Positions 8,785 to 17,810 of a stretch of DNA of 64,000 nt are shown here, one piece after another. The position numbers and the translations under genes are program-made. Positions within the stretch are counted from its first letter, which is position 1; every line of letters begins with the position of its first letter. The notes beneath the pieces were generated by a model. The model did not search any database. It was not told the origin of the DNA and saw only the letters and a list, made by a program, of their open reading frames with translations. The stretch is from Herbaspirillum sp. SJZ107 (GTDB taxonomy: Bacteria; Pseudomonadota; Gammaproteobacteria; Burkholderiales; Burkholderiaceae_D): assembly GCF_006715485.1 (NCBI RefSeq), contig NZ_VFNH01000005.1, forward strand, positions 401,768-465,767. Reading direction: 5' to 3'.

Positions 8785-9552
8785 TCACGTTTGCGGCAGA
8801 CCGTCGACAAAGACTTTCAGTTCGCCCGGTGCGAATTCGGTCCATTGCTCGTTCGTGGTCAGCGGCGTGGTGACGATGATGGCAACCCGGTCGTCGGGCG
8901 TGGTGACCTGCGAAAAGTCGACCGACAAGTCTTCGTCGGCCAGGCTGGCGGCAGTGAACGGGTAGCGCCGCACGACATAGCACAGCTTGGTCGAGCAGTG
9001 CGCGAACATGGCGGTGCCGTCCGACAGCATCATGTTGAAGGTGCCGTGGCGGGCAATGACCGCAACCAGGTCGGCGATGGCGGCGCGCAAGGCCGGCAAG
9101 CCGGGATGCTGGTTACCGAAGCGGTCGCGCAGCTGTTGCAGCAGGAAGCAGAAGGCGCGTTCGCTGTCGGTGTTGCCGACCGGGCGGAACGGGCCGTCGA
9201 GGACCGGGTCGAACTCCTTCAAGTCGCCGTTATGGGCGAACACCCAGTAGCGGCCCCACATCTCGCGCACGAAGGGGTGGCAGTTTTCCAGCGCCACCTG
9301 GCCCTGGGTCGCCTTGCGGATGTGGGCGATGACGTTCAGGGACTTGATCGGGTAGCGCTTGATCAGCTCGGCAATCGGCGAGGCGACGGCCGCCTGGTGA
9401 TCGACGAAATGACGCACGCCGGCGCCTTCGAAAAAGGCGATGCCCCAGCCGTCATGGTGGGTATCGGTGCGGCCGCCGCGGTGGGCAAAGCCTGTAAAGC
9501 TGAAGACAATGTCGGTAGGGACATTGCAATTCATGGCGAGTAGCTGACACAT
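8785..9552 (-). CDS. Class II glutamine amidotransferase (YafJ-like)
   Basis: 255 residues beginning Met-Cys, so Cys2 would be the N-terminal nucleophile after Met removal. The Ntn-hydrolase glutaminase features follow: THHDGWGIAF near residue 32, IAHIRKAT near 77 and FAHNGDL near 105. The length fits stand-alone glutamine amidotransferases of the YafJ/EgtC group, which lack an attached synthase domain. It would release ammonia from glutamine; the acceptor is not known. No partner enzyme is next to it. Confidence 0.88.
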   Translation of the reverse strand: MCQLLAMNCNVPTDIVFSFTGFAHRGGRTDTHHDGWGIAFFEGAGVRHFVDHQAAVASPIAELIKRYPIKSLNVIAHIRKATQGQVALENCHPFVREMWGRYWVFAHNGDLKEFDPVLDGPFRPVGNTDSERAFCFLLQQLRDRFGNQHPGLPALRAAIADLVAVIARHGTFNMMLSDGTAMFAHCSTKLCYVVRRYPFTAASLADEDLSVDFSQVTTPDDRVAIIVTTPLTTNEQWTEFAPGELKVFVDGLPQT

Positions 9553-9680
9553 GGGTCAAGCTTACCATGCGCGGACGATAAAACAGGGGAGCGTGCGAAA
9601 TGAAACGGACTGCGGAAACGGACAGGGGAAACGGGACAACGGCCGGGCCGGTCGCGAAGACAGGCCCGGGGGCTGGAAGA

Positions 9681-9938
9681 TCAATGCAGTACGACCGGCT
9701 GGCTCATCAGGGTATCGTAGGAACCCAGGAAGTCGTCGATCTCTTCCATCGTCGGTTCACTTGCGATCAAGGTGTTCACGTCGCGACGGAACGATTGCGC
9801 AAGTTTGCCGCCGATGAATGCTTCGCGCCGGCCGGATTTGTCGACAATCTCATAGCCGCCGAAGCGCAGCGCTTCGAGGTTATGGTCGACGCCAAACTCG
9901 ACGACGCTGTACTGTTCGCTGTTATAGATCATGTTCAT
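9681..9938 (-). CDS. DUF3567 family protein
   Basis: 85 residues, starting MNMIYNSEQYSVVEFG and ending PVVLH. The features EALRFGGYEIVDKSGR and EEIDDFLGSYD match the DUF3567 family, a small conserved protein of Burkholderiales. No signal peptide or membrane segment. The function of the family is unknown. It stands alone, with 128 bases to the amidotransferase start and 147 bases to the CobW-like gene. Confidence 0.8.
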   Translation of the reverse strand: MNMIYNSEQYSVVEFGVDHNLEALRFGGYEIVDKSGRREAFIGGKLAQSFRRDVNTLIASEPTMEEIDDFLGSYDTLMSQPVVLH

Positions 9939-10003
9939 GATAATTCCCTCACTCGATCAGATTTGCGAAGTGCCGCCCGGCGGCGGACGGCTGGCATTCC
10001 ATA

Positions 10004-10030
10004 CTCAATAGTTTTGACTTCAACTATGAG
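10004..10030. other. Imperfect hairpin downstream of the rsmB-ntrY operon
   Basis: CTCAATAGTT (10004-10013) can pair with AACTATGAG (10022-10030), with one bulged A. It lies 55 bases past the stop of the last gene of the minus-strand operon and could be part of its 3' end. No T-tract follows in either direction, so an intrinsic terminator is not supported. Confidence 0.25.
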
Positions 10031-10085
10031 GTGGGGCTGACCCAGGCGATTTCAAGTATTCGAAATGGTTAAACTGAACCGTTTT

Positions 10086-10484
10086 CTACGCTTGAATATC
10101 CGGCGTCAGCATCAACAGCTGATCGTATGGCTCGGCTTGCAGCCACGATCGCAACTGATCAAGATGCTCGCTGCGCGCAAGCCCGATGAAGAGACGCTCG
10201 GGACGCTGGCGCAGCATGCGATTCAATGTTACACGCAAAACCAGATTGCCGGTGCAGCACAGGCAACCGGGCGCGATCCGCGCAAGTTGCGGTGCCGGGG
10301 AGAAGGTATCGAGGGGAGAATCGCCGGAGGGCAGCCCCTCCAGGATGATGGCCTGGTGCGCCGCAGCGCCGGCGCTGCCGGCGCGCTGCAGTTCGATCAG
10401 GATGGCCTGCTCGCGCGCCCGCGCGCCCGGCCCCGTGACCAGGGTGGTGGCGACGCGCGCCGGGCTTGCAGCAGGATCGCTCAA
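10086..10484 (-). CDS. Short CobW/G3E-like protein with degenerate P-loop
   Basis: 132 residues. The segment APGCLCCTGNLVLRVTLNRML (residues 71-91) carries the GCxCC metal-binding motif and following helix of the CobW/G3E GTPase family. The spot where Walker A should be (VTGPGARAREQ, residues 16-26) lacks GxxGxGK[ST]. The protein is about a third of normal CobW length, ending soon after the first half of the GTPase fold. It could be a vestigial or repurposed metallochaperone. It follows the response regulator by only 3 bases, so it is co-transcribed. Confidence 0.6.
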   Translation of the reverse strand: MSDPAASPARVATTLVTGPGARAREQAILIELQRAGSAGAAAHQAIILEGLPSGDSPLDTFSPAPQLARIAPGCLCCTGNLVLRVTLNRMLRQRPERLFIGLARSEHLDQLRSWLQAEPYDQLLMLTPDIQA

Positions 10485-10487
10485 GGC

Positions 10488-11237
10488 TTATTGCGCGTTT
10501 TTCTTGCCCAGCTTGCCCGGCTCCACGCCCAGCTGCTTCAGCTTGCGGTACAGGTGGGTACGCTCGAGGCCGGTTTTTTCGGCGACGCGCGTCATCGAGC
10601 CGCCTTCGCGCCCCAGGTGGTGCTCGAAGTACATGCGTTCGAAGGCGTCGCGCGCTTCGCGCAGCGGCAGGTCGAAGGACAGCGTATAGCCGTGCGCGTG
10701 CGCCTCGCCGTTGCCGGGCGTGCGCGCCAGGCCCATCGACGCCCCCATGGTGCCGCCCTGCGGCTGCGGCGCGTACATCTGCGGCGGCGGCATGCTCGCT
10801 TCCGGCAGCGGCGCGGCGCTCGGCGAGACCGCCATCGGGCGCGGCGCGACCGCCGGGGCGCGCGCCACTTCCTGGCCACGCGCCAGGCCCTGCTGCACCG
10901 CCTTCAGCAGCTTCTGCAGCGCGATCGGCTTTTCCAGGAAATTCAGGGCGCCGATGCGGGTTGCCTCGACCGCGGTATCGATGGTGGCGTGGCCGGACAT
11001 CATGATCACGGGCATGGTGAGCAAGCCGTCGCGCTGCCATTCCTTGAGCAGGGTCACGCCGTCGGTGTCCGGCATCCAGATATCGAGCAGCACCAGATCG
11101 GGCGCGCCCTGCTGGCGTGCCTGGCGCGCCTGTTGCGCATTTTCCGCGAGTTGGACCGCGTGCCCTTCGTCGCCCAGGATTTCCGAGAGCAGCTCGCGGA
11201 TGCCCATTTCATCGTCAACTACGAGTATGTTTGCCAT
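10488..11237 (-). CDS. NtrX-like response regulator lacking the AAA+ domain
   Basis: 249 residues. A receiver domain occupies residues 1-120, with the acidic pocket DDE at 8-10, phospho-acceptor D52 (LLDIWMPD) and K near 103. A Pro/Ala/Met-rich linker (about 122-190) leads to a C-terminal Fis-type helix-turn-helix (about 195-240, AEKTGLERTHLYRKLKQLG). The central sigma-54-activating AAA+ ATPase of NtrC/NtrX is absent, so it cannot open sigma-54 promoters itself. It lies 77 bases after the NtrY-type kinase gene, its obvious partner. Confidence 0.85.
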   Translation of the reverse strand: MANILVVDDEMGIRELLSEILGDEGHAVQLAENAQQARQARQQGAPDLVLLDIWMPDTDGVTLLKEWQRDGLLTMPVIMMSGHATIDTAVEATRIGALNFLEKPIALQKLLKAVQQGLARGQEVARAPAVAPRPMAVSPSAAPLPEASMPPPQMYAPQPQGGTMGASMGLARTPGNGEAHAHGYTLSFDLPLREARDAFERMYFEHHLGREGGSMTRVAEKTGLERTHLYRKLKQLGVEPGKLGKKNAQ

Positions 11238-11314
11238 CTCTTATTTTGCCTTCCTGATCTGACCCGTTCCGTTCACGCGTTTTGCTTCCATTACAGCGAG
11301 ATTCTATGCGCGAT

Positions 11315-13633
11315 TCAGGCATCGGCCAAGTTCGCGGCCAAGTTCGCCTCTGGGGCTAACTTTAACAGCAAAATCGATACCGAAGCGCCAGATCCATCCG
11401 AACGGTTGGCAACATCGATCCGGCCCCCGTGCTCGTCGACGATCTTCTTGACCATCGGCAGGCCGAGACCGGTCCCGCGCGCCTTCGAAGTGACGTAGGG
11501 TTCGAAGGCGCGCGACAGGATTTTGGGGGCGAAACCGGGACCGTTGTCGACGATCGCCAGGCGCACCGCGGTCCCGGTGCCGCCGTCGGCGCCGACATAG
11601 TGGATGGCTTCGGTGACCACGTCGATGCGCGGCAGCGCGTGCTCCGGCGGGCGGTCGGCCAGCGCATCCTGGGCGTTCTGCAGCAGGTTGTGGATCACCT
11701 GGCGCAGCTGGGTGGCGTCGCCCATCACGTGCGGCAGCTTCGGCGCCAGCGCGGTGTGGATCACGTCCGAATCGTCTTCGGCCAGGTACAGATTCAGGAT
11801 CTGGGCGATCAGGTCGTTCAGGTCGAGCGGCGACAGCACCGCCGGCGGCGCCTTGGCATAGTCGCGGAAGTCGTCGACCATGCGCTTCATGGCGTCGACC
11901 TGGTTGACGATGGTGTCGGTGCCTTTCTTCAGCAGCTCGGCGCCCTGCGGATCGAGGCGGTCGGCCAGCTTCATCTGCATGCGCTCGGCCGACAGCTGGA
12001 TCGGCGTCAGCGGGTTCTTGATCTCGTGCGCCAGGCGCCGCGCGACTTCGCCCCAGGCCACCGAACGCTGCGCCGAAATCACGTCGGAAATGTCGTCGAA
12101 GACCACGATGTAGCCGCTGCCCGCCCCCACCGGCAGGCGCGAGCCGCGCGCCAGCACGGTGATGTCGTGGTCGTCGTCGCTGCCGGCGCGGCGCGGAATC
12201 TCGATCTGCTGCTGCCAGTGCGAACGCAGCGGTCCGCGCCGGCTGGCGCCGCCATGCGGGTTCTGGGCGGCGCTCTGGGCCGCACTCTGCACCGAGAACG
12301 CGCGCGACACCGCGCCGGCAAAGCTTTCCAGGCCCTCGATCGCATCCAGCGGCTGGCCGGCCAGCGAGGCGATGTCGACCTGCAGGATGCGGTGCACGGC
12401 GTCGTTCGAGTTGACCACGATGCCGTCGGCATCGAGCACGATCACGCCGGCCGACATGTTGGCCAGCACCGATTCCAGGTGGGCCTTGGCGCTTTCCAGC
12501 GCGGCGCGGTTGCGCTCCACCGCGGACCTGGCCTCGAACAGCTGGCCGGTCATGGCGTTGAACGATTGCGTCAGCGTGCCGAGTTCGTCATTGGTCTCGA
12601 CGATCGGCCGCGGCGACAGGTCGCCCTCGGCCACCGCGCGCGTGCCCTCGGCCAGCACCAGCAGCGGCTGCGCCAGGTTACCGGCGATCACGAAGGCAGT
12701 GCCGATGGCGCCGAAGGTGGCCAGCAGCAGGGTCAGGGTCAGCGTACCCTTGTACATCTTGCGCAGGCCGGTGCGGCCGACCTTGCGGTCCTGGTATTCG
12801 CGGTAGGCGGTGCTCAGCACCTCGGCATTCGAGGCCAGGTTGACCGGCACCGACTGCAGCAGCTGCAGGTAGCGCGGCGCCACCCCGGGCGGCTCGGGCA
12901 CCGCGATCACCACGCGCAGGCGGCGGTTGGTGGCGGCGTCCAGGCCGTTGTGCTCGGCGCCGCTGTCGCGGAACTCGGTGTCCATGCTGCCTTCGATGCG
13001 CGCATAGCCGCCCGGCATGGCCGCCTGCTTCAGCATCTGCTCGGTCGGCATGTCTTCGGACAGGTCGGCGCGCCGGTCTTCGGCGGCGGACGCCAGCAGC
13101 TTGCCCTCGCTCGAGAGCAGCATGCCGCTCTGCATGCCGTCGTCGACGGTGCGCATCAGCACGATGCGGGCGCTGTCGTCGCTCTGCCCGGCCAGGGTGA
13201 CGGCGGTGGTGCCGGCGGTGGCGCCGAGGTCGCTCAAGGCTTCGTCGAGCGCGGCCTGCCCCAGCTTCAGGCCGGAATCGAGCGCGGCCTCGATCTTGAC
13301 GTCGAACCAGGAATCGATCGAGTGCGACACGAACTGGTAGGAGACCATGAAGATGACCAGCCCGGGCAGGATGCCGATGCCGGCGAACAGCAGCACCAGC
13401 CTGGCCATCAGGCGCGAACCGAAGCGGCCGGCCTTGTAGCGCGAATACAGGCGCACCAGGTAGACGATCACCAGCAGCGCCAGCACGCCCGCCACCGCGG
13501 CGTTCAGGCCGACCAGCCAGGAGAAATTACGTGCCAGGAAACCGGTATTGTCGGAGGCCGACGCCAGGACGAACAGCAGGATGGTGGCCAGCGCACTGCC
13601 GACCACGAGGGCATATCTCAGGGCCTTGGTCAT
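11315..13633 (-). CDS. NtrY-type membrane sensor histidine kinase
   Basis: 772 residues from the ATG used here; a GTG at 13663 would add ten residues and overlap the preceding gene. Hydrophobic segments near residues 10-30, 45-70 and 80-105 precede a sensory region of about 200 residues, then another membrane segment near 300-320. HAMP, PAS (about 385-520), HisKA with RRLAHEIKNPLTP (His near 536) and an HATPase domain (NLLQNAQDAL, DNGPGFAP, GLGLPMVKKI) follow. This is the NtrY layout. It phosphorylates the adjacent response regulator. Signal unknown. Confidence 0.88.
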   Translation of the reverse strand: MTKALRYALVVGSALATILLFVLASASDNTGFLARNFSWLVGLNAAVAGVLALLVIVYLVRLYSRYKAGRFGSRLMARLVLLFAGIGILPGLVIFMVSYQFVSHSIDSWFDVKIEAALDSGLKLGQAALDEALSDLGATAGTTAVTLAGQSDDSARIVLMRTVDDGMQSGMLLSSEGKLLASAAEDRRADLSEDMPTEQMLKQAAMPGGYARIEGSMDTEFRDSGAEHNGLDAATNRRLRVVIAVPEPPGVAPRYLQLLQSVPVNLASNAEVLSTAYREYQDRKVGRTGLRKMYKGTLTLTLLLATFGAIGTAFVIAGNLAQPLLVLAEGTRAVAEGDLSPRPIVETNDELGTLTQSFNAMTGQLFEARSAVERNRAALESAKAHLESVLANMSAGVIVLDADGIVVNSNDAVHRILQVDIASLAGQPLDAIEGLESFAGAVSRAFSVQSAAQSAAQNPHGGASRRGPLRSHWQQQIEIPRRAGSDDDHDITVLARGSRLPVGAGSGYIVVFDDISDVISAQRSVAWGEVARRLAHEIKNPLTPIQLSAERMQMKLADRLDPQGAELLKKGTDTIVNQVDAMKRMVDDFRDYAKAPPAVLSPLDLNDLIAQILNLYLAEDDSDVIHTALAPKLPHVMGDATQLRQVIHNLLQNAQDALADRPPEHALPRIDVVTEAIHYVGADGGTGTAVRLAIVDNGPGFAPKILSRAFEPYVTSKARGTGLGLPMVKKIVDEHGGRIDVANRSDGSGASVSILLLKLAPEANLAANLADA

Positions 13634-13652
13634 CGTCGAGAACCGCGGTTCT

Positions 13653-14216
13653 TTACTCAGCACGATAGGTAAACGTTTTCTTGTGCGAGGTCAGGCGCCA
13701 GTCGGAATTGTTCAGGGCGTCCACCTGCAATGGCTTGGCCAGGTAATCGCGGTCCATGAACATGCGCAGCGTTACATTATAGGATTCGCCGGGCTTGAGC
13801 GCCCCTTTCGGCCCGATCAGCCAGCGCCCCGGGCGCCGGATCGCCAGCAGCGCCTGGTCGAGCGTGTCGTAGGTCTGCTGCACGCTGCCGATGACCAGCA
13901 CGTGATAGACCCGGGCCAGCACGTCGTAGTCGAGGCGCACCGTGCGGCGCGCGGCCACGGCGCGGTCGTCGTACCAGTACCAGCGCGGGCGCGTCAGCTC
14001 GATCTCGGTGGTGAAGTACACGGGCATGCCACCCTGCAGTGCCTGCTGCAGGCTGGTGGTCAGATCGAAGGAGTACGAAGCCGACAGCCGGTAGCCGTCG
14101 TCGGAGGCTTCGATGCTGGCGCGCGTGATGTCGATCCCGTCGGCCGCCTGCGCCGTGACGCACGCGAATACCAGCATCAGCTGGCAGGCGAGGAGGCGGA
14201 AAAATCGTACAGTCAC
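13653..14216 (-). CDS. DUF4390 exported protein
   Basis: 187 residues with a signal peptide (hydrophobic stretch to about residue 24, ending AQAAD). The body contains RPRWYWYDD near residue 80 and RYHV-like LARVYHVLV, matching the DUF4390 family of betaproteobacteria. It is likely periplasmic. It lies between rsmB and the NtrY-type kinase gene in the same direction, a conserved linkage in this group, and may feed envelope information to the kinase; that role is inference. Confidence 0.8.
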   Translation of the reverse strand: MTVRFFRLLACQLMLVFACVTAQAADGIDITRASIEASDDGYRLSASYSFDLTTSLQQALQGGMPVYFTTEIELTRPRWYWYDDRAVAARRTVRLDYDVLARVYHVLVIGSVQQTYDTLDQALLAIRRPGRWLIGPKGALKPGESYNVTLRMFMDRDYLAKPLQVDALNNSDWRLTSHKKTFTYRAE

Positions 14217-14280
14217 TAGGGGGCCTTACAAAAGCGTTATCGGAGAAGTCAAGCGCGCTGATAGGCGCTTGTGTGGCGCT

Positions 14281-15900
14281 CTACGCCCCGACTTTTTGAA
14301 ACAGGGCATAGAAAAGACCATCATGATCCTGCCCGGTACCGCTTCGTGGAAGCAACTGACCCGGCGCATCGAGACGGACCGCACCGTGGCGCACCGCAAA
14401 GGCGGCGGCCTGCGCTTCCGATTCCTGCGGCCAGAGCGAACATGTCACGAACAGCAATTTACCATCGGGCCGAAGCATCTGCCAAAGATTGTCGAGTATT
14501 TTCGCGGAAAGTGTTGCAAGTTGGTGGGTATCGCTCTTCCTACGCAACCAACGGATATCCGGGTGGCGCCGGACGATACCGGAGGCGGTGCAAGGCACGT
14601 CGGCCAGGATGCGATCGTACTGGCGTCCGTCCCACCAGCCACGCTCTTCGGCTGGACCGGATGTCACATTTGCGTGCAAACCGAGACGCTGCAGATTCTG
14701 CTCGACCCGGGCCAGGCGGCGCGCGTCGACGTCGAGCGCGGTCAGCTCGACCTCGGCCAGTTCCAGGATGTGGCCGCTCTTGCCGCCCGGGGCCGCGCAA
14801 GCGTCGAGCACGCGCATGCCATCCTGCAGGTCGAGCAGCGGCGCCGCCAGTTGGGCACCGGCATCCTGCACCGAGACCAGGCCGTCGGCGAAGCCCGGAA
14901 TCTGGCCGACGTTCACCGGCACCGCCAGGCGCACGGCAAACGGCCCGACCTGGTGCGCATCCATGCCGGCGGCGGCCAGCGTGGCCAGGTAGGCCTCGAC
15001 GCCGGTTTTACGGGTGTTGACGCGCAGCGTCAGCGGCGGCTGCTTGTTGCCGGCCGCGAGCACCTGTTCCCAGTCGTCCGGATAGGCGCTGCGTACCGAG
15101 TCGATCCACCATTGCGGATAATTCCAGCGCGCCAGCGGTTCGCGCAGGGCGGTTGCGGTCAAGGCGTCGCGCTCGCGCAGGAAACGGCGCAGCACGGCAT
15201 TCACCATTGCCTTGGCATGGGCGAAATCCGGATGCGCCGCCGCGGCGCCGACCGCCTGGTCGACCACGGTGAAGGCTTCGTAGGGCGGCGCGCCGTCCTG
15301 CGGCGGGTCCAGCAGCGCCAGTGCCGCGCACAGCAGGCCGGCCAGCATCGGCGGTTCCGGCGCCTTGGCCGTCATCAGGTGCAGCAGGGTTTCGCTGCGG
15401 CCCAGCTGGCGCATGCTGCGGTAGGCGATGTCCTGCATCGCGCCGCGCGCCTGCGGGGTGGCGTCATACGCCTGGAATACCTCGGCCAGCGCCTGCGGCA
15501 GCGCGGTGCCGGTACGCACCCGCGCCAGGCTGCTGGCGGCGCCGAGCAGGGCAAAGGCGAGCGAGTCGGGTTTCAGGTCGGGACGGTAATCGAGCTGGAC
15601 CGGATTCTTGACTTCGTGGCTATGGCGCAGGCGGGTATCGTCGGCGCGCGGCGCCGGACGGCTTTCCACCGGCCGCGTTTCCACTGCGCGGGGCTGCGGC
15701 GCCGGGGCGCGCTGGGGTGCCGGACGCGTTTCGCCGGTACGCTCCGCGGATGCCGGACGCGCTGCCGGCGCCCTCCCCTGTCCCTGGGCATTACCCGGCC
15801 GCGGCTGGCCCGGGCGGACGCCTGCGGGCTTGGCCGGCTTGCCGGACTTCGCGGCCTGGGCCTTGGGTTTGAGGGTGAGCGTCGGGCGCTTTTCGGTCAT
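14281..15900 (-). CDS. rsmB: 16S rRNA (cytosine(967)-C(5))-methyltransferase RsmB
   Basis: 539 residues, about 100 more than the family. The extra is an N-terminal Pro/Ala/Arg/Lys-rich region (residues 1-105). Next is the NusB-like RNA-binding domain (about 113-250) and an AdoMet domain with the SAM motif DACAAPGGKSGH. Two catalytic cysteines are seen, ADVPCTASG (motif IV) and VTCSLWPQE (motif VI). It methylates C967 of 16S rRNA. It heads the minus-strand operon rsmB, DUF4390, sensor kinase, response regulator, CobW-like. Confidence 0.93.
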   Translation of the reverse strand: MTEKRPTLTLKPKAQAAKSGKPAKPAGVRPGQPRPGNAQGQGRAPAARPASAERTGETRPAPQRAPAPQPRAVETRPVESRPAPRADDTRLRHSHEVKNPVQLDYRPDLKPDSLAFALLGAASSLARVRTGTALPQALAEVFQAYDATPQARGAMQDIAYRSMRQLGRSETLLHLMTAKAPEPPMLAGLLCAALALLDPPQDGAPPYEAFTVVDQAVGAAAAHPDFAHAKAMVNAVLRRFLRERDALTATALREPLARWNYPQWWIDSVRSAYPDDWEQVLAAGNKQPPLTLRVNTRKTGVEAYLATLAAAGMDAHQVGPFAVRLAVPVNVGQIPGFADGLVSVQDAGAQLAAPLLDLQDGMRVLDACAAPGGKSGHILELAEVELTALDVDARRLARVEQNLQRLGLHANVTSGPAEERGWWDGRQYDRILADVPCTASGIVRRHPDIRWLRRKSDTHQLATLSAKILDNLWQMLRPDGKLLFVTCSLWPQESEAQAAAFAVRHGAVRLDAPGQLLPRSGTGQDHDGLFYALFQKVGA

Positions 15901-16020
15901 GGCAATCGATCAATGCGTAAAGGCGCACATTGTAGCGGGTCGGCGTTGCGCAGGCTTAAAAGGAGCTTTATGAAGCCGTGGGGCAAGCCGGGGAACATAT
16001 TCCGCGTTGCGTCAAACCAG

Positions 16021-16026
16021 TATAAT
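16021..16026 (+). promoter_or_regulatory. Candidate -10 element for argS
   Basis: A perfect TATAAT lies 33 bases before the argS ATG, inside the rsmB-argS divergent gap. No good -35 hexamer is seen at 16-18 bases upstream (TATTCC is the nearest), so this is a candidate only. Confidence 0.4.
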
Positions 16027-16059
16027 GACTGCTGTTTGTCCACTTTCTCACCACAGCCC

Positions 16060-17772
16060 ATGCTCGCCCAACAAAAACAAGATATCGCCGCCCTGTTCCA
16101 GGCCGCGCTGGCACCGATCGTCGCCGGCACCGAACTGACGCCCAATATTGTGTTGGAGCGCCCGCGCGATCCCAGCCACGGCGATATCGCCTGCAACATC
16201 GCCATGCAGCTGGCCAAGCCGCTGAAGACGAATCCGCGCGAACTGGCCACCCGCCTGGTCGCCGCCCTGCTGGCCGATCCGAACGCCGCCGGCCTGGTCG
16301 AGGCGGCCGACGTCGCCGGTCCGGGCTTCATCAACCTGCGCCTGGCGGCCTCCGCCAAGCAGTCGGTGGCGCGCACCATCCTGCAGCAGGGCGAGAACTA
16401 TGGCCGCGGCAATAGCGGCGCCGGCCATCATGCGATCATCGAATTCGTGTCGGCCAACCCGACCGGCCCGCTGCACGTCGGCCATGGCCGCCAGGCGGCA
16501 CTGGGCGATGCCCTCTCGTCCCTGTTCGAGTCGCAGGGACACCAGGTCACGCGCGAGTTCTACTACAACGACGCCGGCGTCCAGATCGCGACCCTGGCCA
16601 ACTCGGTGCAGGCGCGCGCGCGCGGCTTCAAGCCGGGCGACGCCGAATGGCCGGAGTCGGCCTACAACGGCGACTACATCGCCGACATCGCCGCCGACTT
16701 CATGGCGAAGAAAACCGTGTCCGCCAGCGATGGCGCGCCGGCCACCGGTTCCGGCGACGTCGACGACATCGAATCGATCCGCCGCTTCGCCGTCGCCTAC
16801 CTGCGCAACGAGCAGGACCAGGACTTGCAGGCCTTCGGTGTCAAGTTCGACAACTATTACCTGGAATCGTCGCTGTACGCCGACGGCAAGGTGGAAGCCG
16901 CCGTGCAGGCGCTGGTCGATGCCGGCGTCACCTACGAGCAGGACGGCGCGCTGTGGCTGAAGACCACCGACTACGGCGACGACAAGGACCGCGTGATGCG
17001 CAAGTCCGACGGCACCTACACGTATTTCGTGCCGGACGTGGCCTACCACATCCAGAAGTTCAAGCGCGGCTTCGACCAGGCCATCAACATCCAGGGCAGC
17101 GACCACCACGGCACCATCGCGCGCGTGCGCGCCGGCCTGCAGGCGGTGAACATCGGCATCCCGAAGGGCTACCCCGACTACATCCTGCACAAGATGGTCA
17201 CCGTCATGAAGAACGGCGAAGAGGTCAAGATCTCGAAGCGCGCCGGTTCCTACGTCACGGTGCGCGACCTGATCGAATGGTCGGGCAACGGCGACGTCAC
17301 CCGCGGCCGCGACGCCGTGCGCTTCTTCCTGATCTCGCGCAAGGCCGACACCGAATTCGTGTTCGACGTCGACGTGGCGCTGGCGACCAACGACGAAAAT
17401 CCGGTCTACTACGTGCAGTACGCCCACGCGCGCATCTGCTCGGCGCTGGCCAACTGGGGCGGCGACGTCGCTTCGCTGGCAAATGTCGACCTGTCGCCGC
17501 TGACCCAGCCGCACGAAGCGGGCCTGCTGGCCAAGCTGGCCGCCTATCCGGAGATGCTGCAGCGCGCCCAGAGCGAACTCGGCCCGCACCAGGTCGCGTT
17601 CTACCTGCGCGAACTGGCCGGCGAACTGCACAGCTACTACTTCGCGCACAAGTGGCTGCTCGACGACGACGAGGCGCTCAAGCTGGCGCGCCTGGCGCTG
17701 GCGACGGCGACGCGCCAGGTGCTGCGCAACGGCCTGGCCCTGATCGGCGTCTCGGCGCCGGACAAGATGTAA
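16060..17772 (+). CDS. argS: Arginyl-tRNA synthetase
   Basis: 570 residues, normal length. The start is the ATG giving MLAQQKQDIAALF; the frame is open far upstream across rsmB but that is antisense shadow. An N-terminal arginyl-tRNA synthetase additional domain is followed by the class I signature PTGPLHVGHGRQ (HVGH in place of HIGH) near residue 130. The KMSKS region has the degenerate form VKISKRAG usual in ArgRS. The C-terminal DALR-type anticodon-binding domain ends the protein. It charges tRNA-Arg. Confidence 0.96.
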   Translation: MLAQQKQDIAALFQAALAPIVAGTELTPNIVLERPRDPSHGDIACNIAMQLAKPLKTNPRELATRLVAALLADPNAAGLVEAADVAGPGFINLRLAASAKQSVARTILQQGENYGRGNSGAGHHAIIEFVSANPTGPLHVGHGRQAALGDALSSLFESQGHQVTREFYYNDAGVQIATLANSVQARARGFKPGDAEWPESAYNGDYIADIAADFMAKKTVSASDGAPATGSGDVDDIESIRRFAVAYLRNEQDQDLQAFGVKFDNYYLESSLYADGKVEAAVQALVDAGVTYEQDGALWLKTTDYGDDKDRVMRKSDGTYTYFVPDVAYHIQKFKRGFDQAINIQGSDHHGTIARVRAGLQAVNIGIPKGYPDYILHKMVTVMKNGEEVKISKRAGSYVTVRDLIEWSGNGDVTRGRDAVRFFLISRKADTEFVFDVDVALATNDENPVYYVQYAHARICSALANWGGDVASLANVDLSPLTQPHEAGLLAKLAAYPEMLQRAQSELGPHQVAFYLRELAGELHSYYFAHKWLLDDDEALKLARLALATATRQVLRNGLALIGVSAPDKM

Positions 17773-17810
17773 GCGTTCATACCGTTTAGATAACCAACAA
17801 CCCGTACCAC

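Noticed and set aside
14113..16059. Long open frame upstream of argS in the same frame
   Set aside because: It is antisense to rsmB and has no recognisable domain; the real ArgS start is at 16060.
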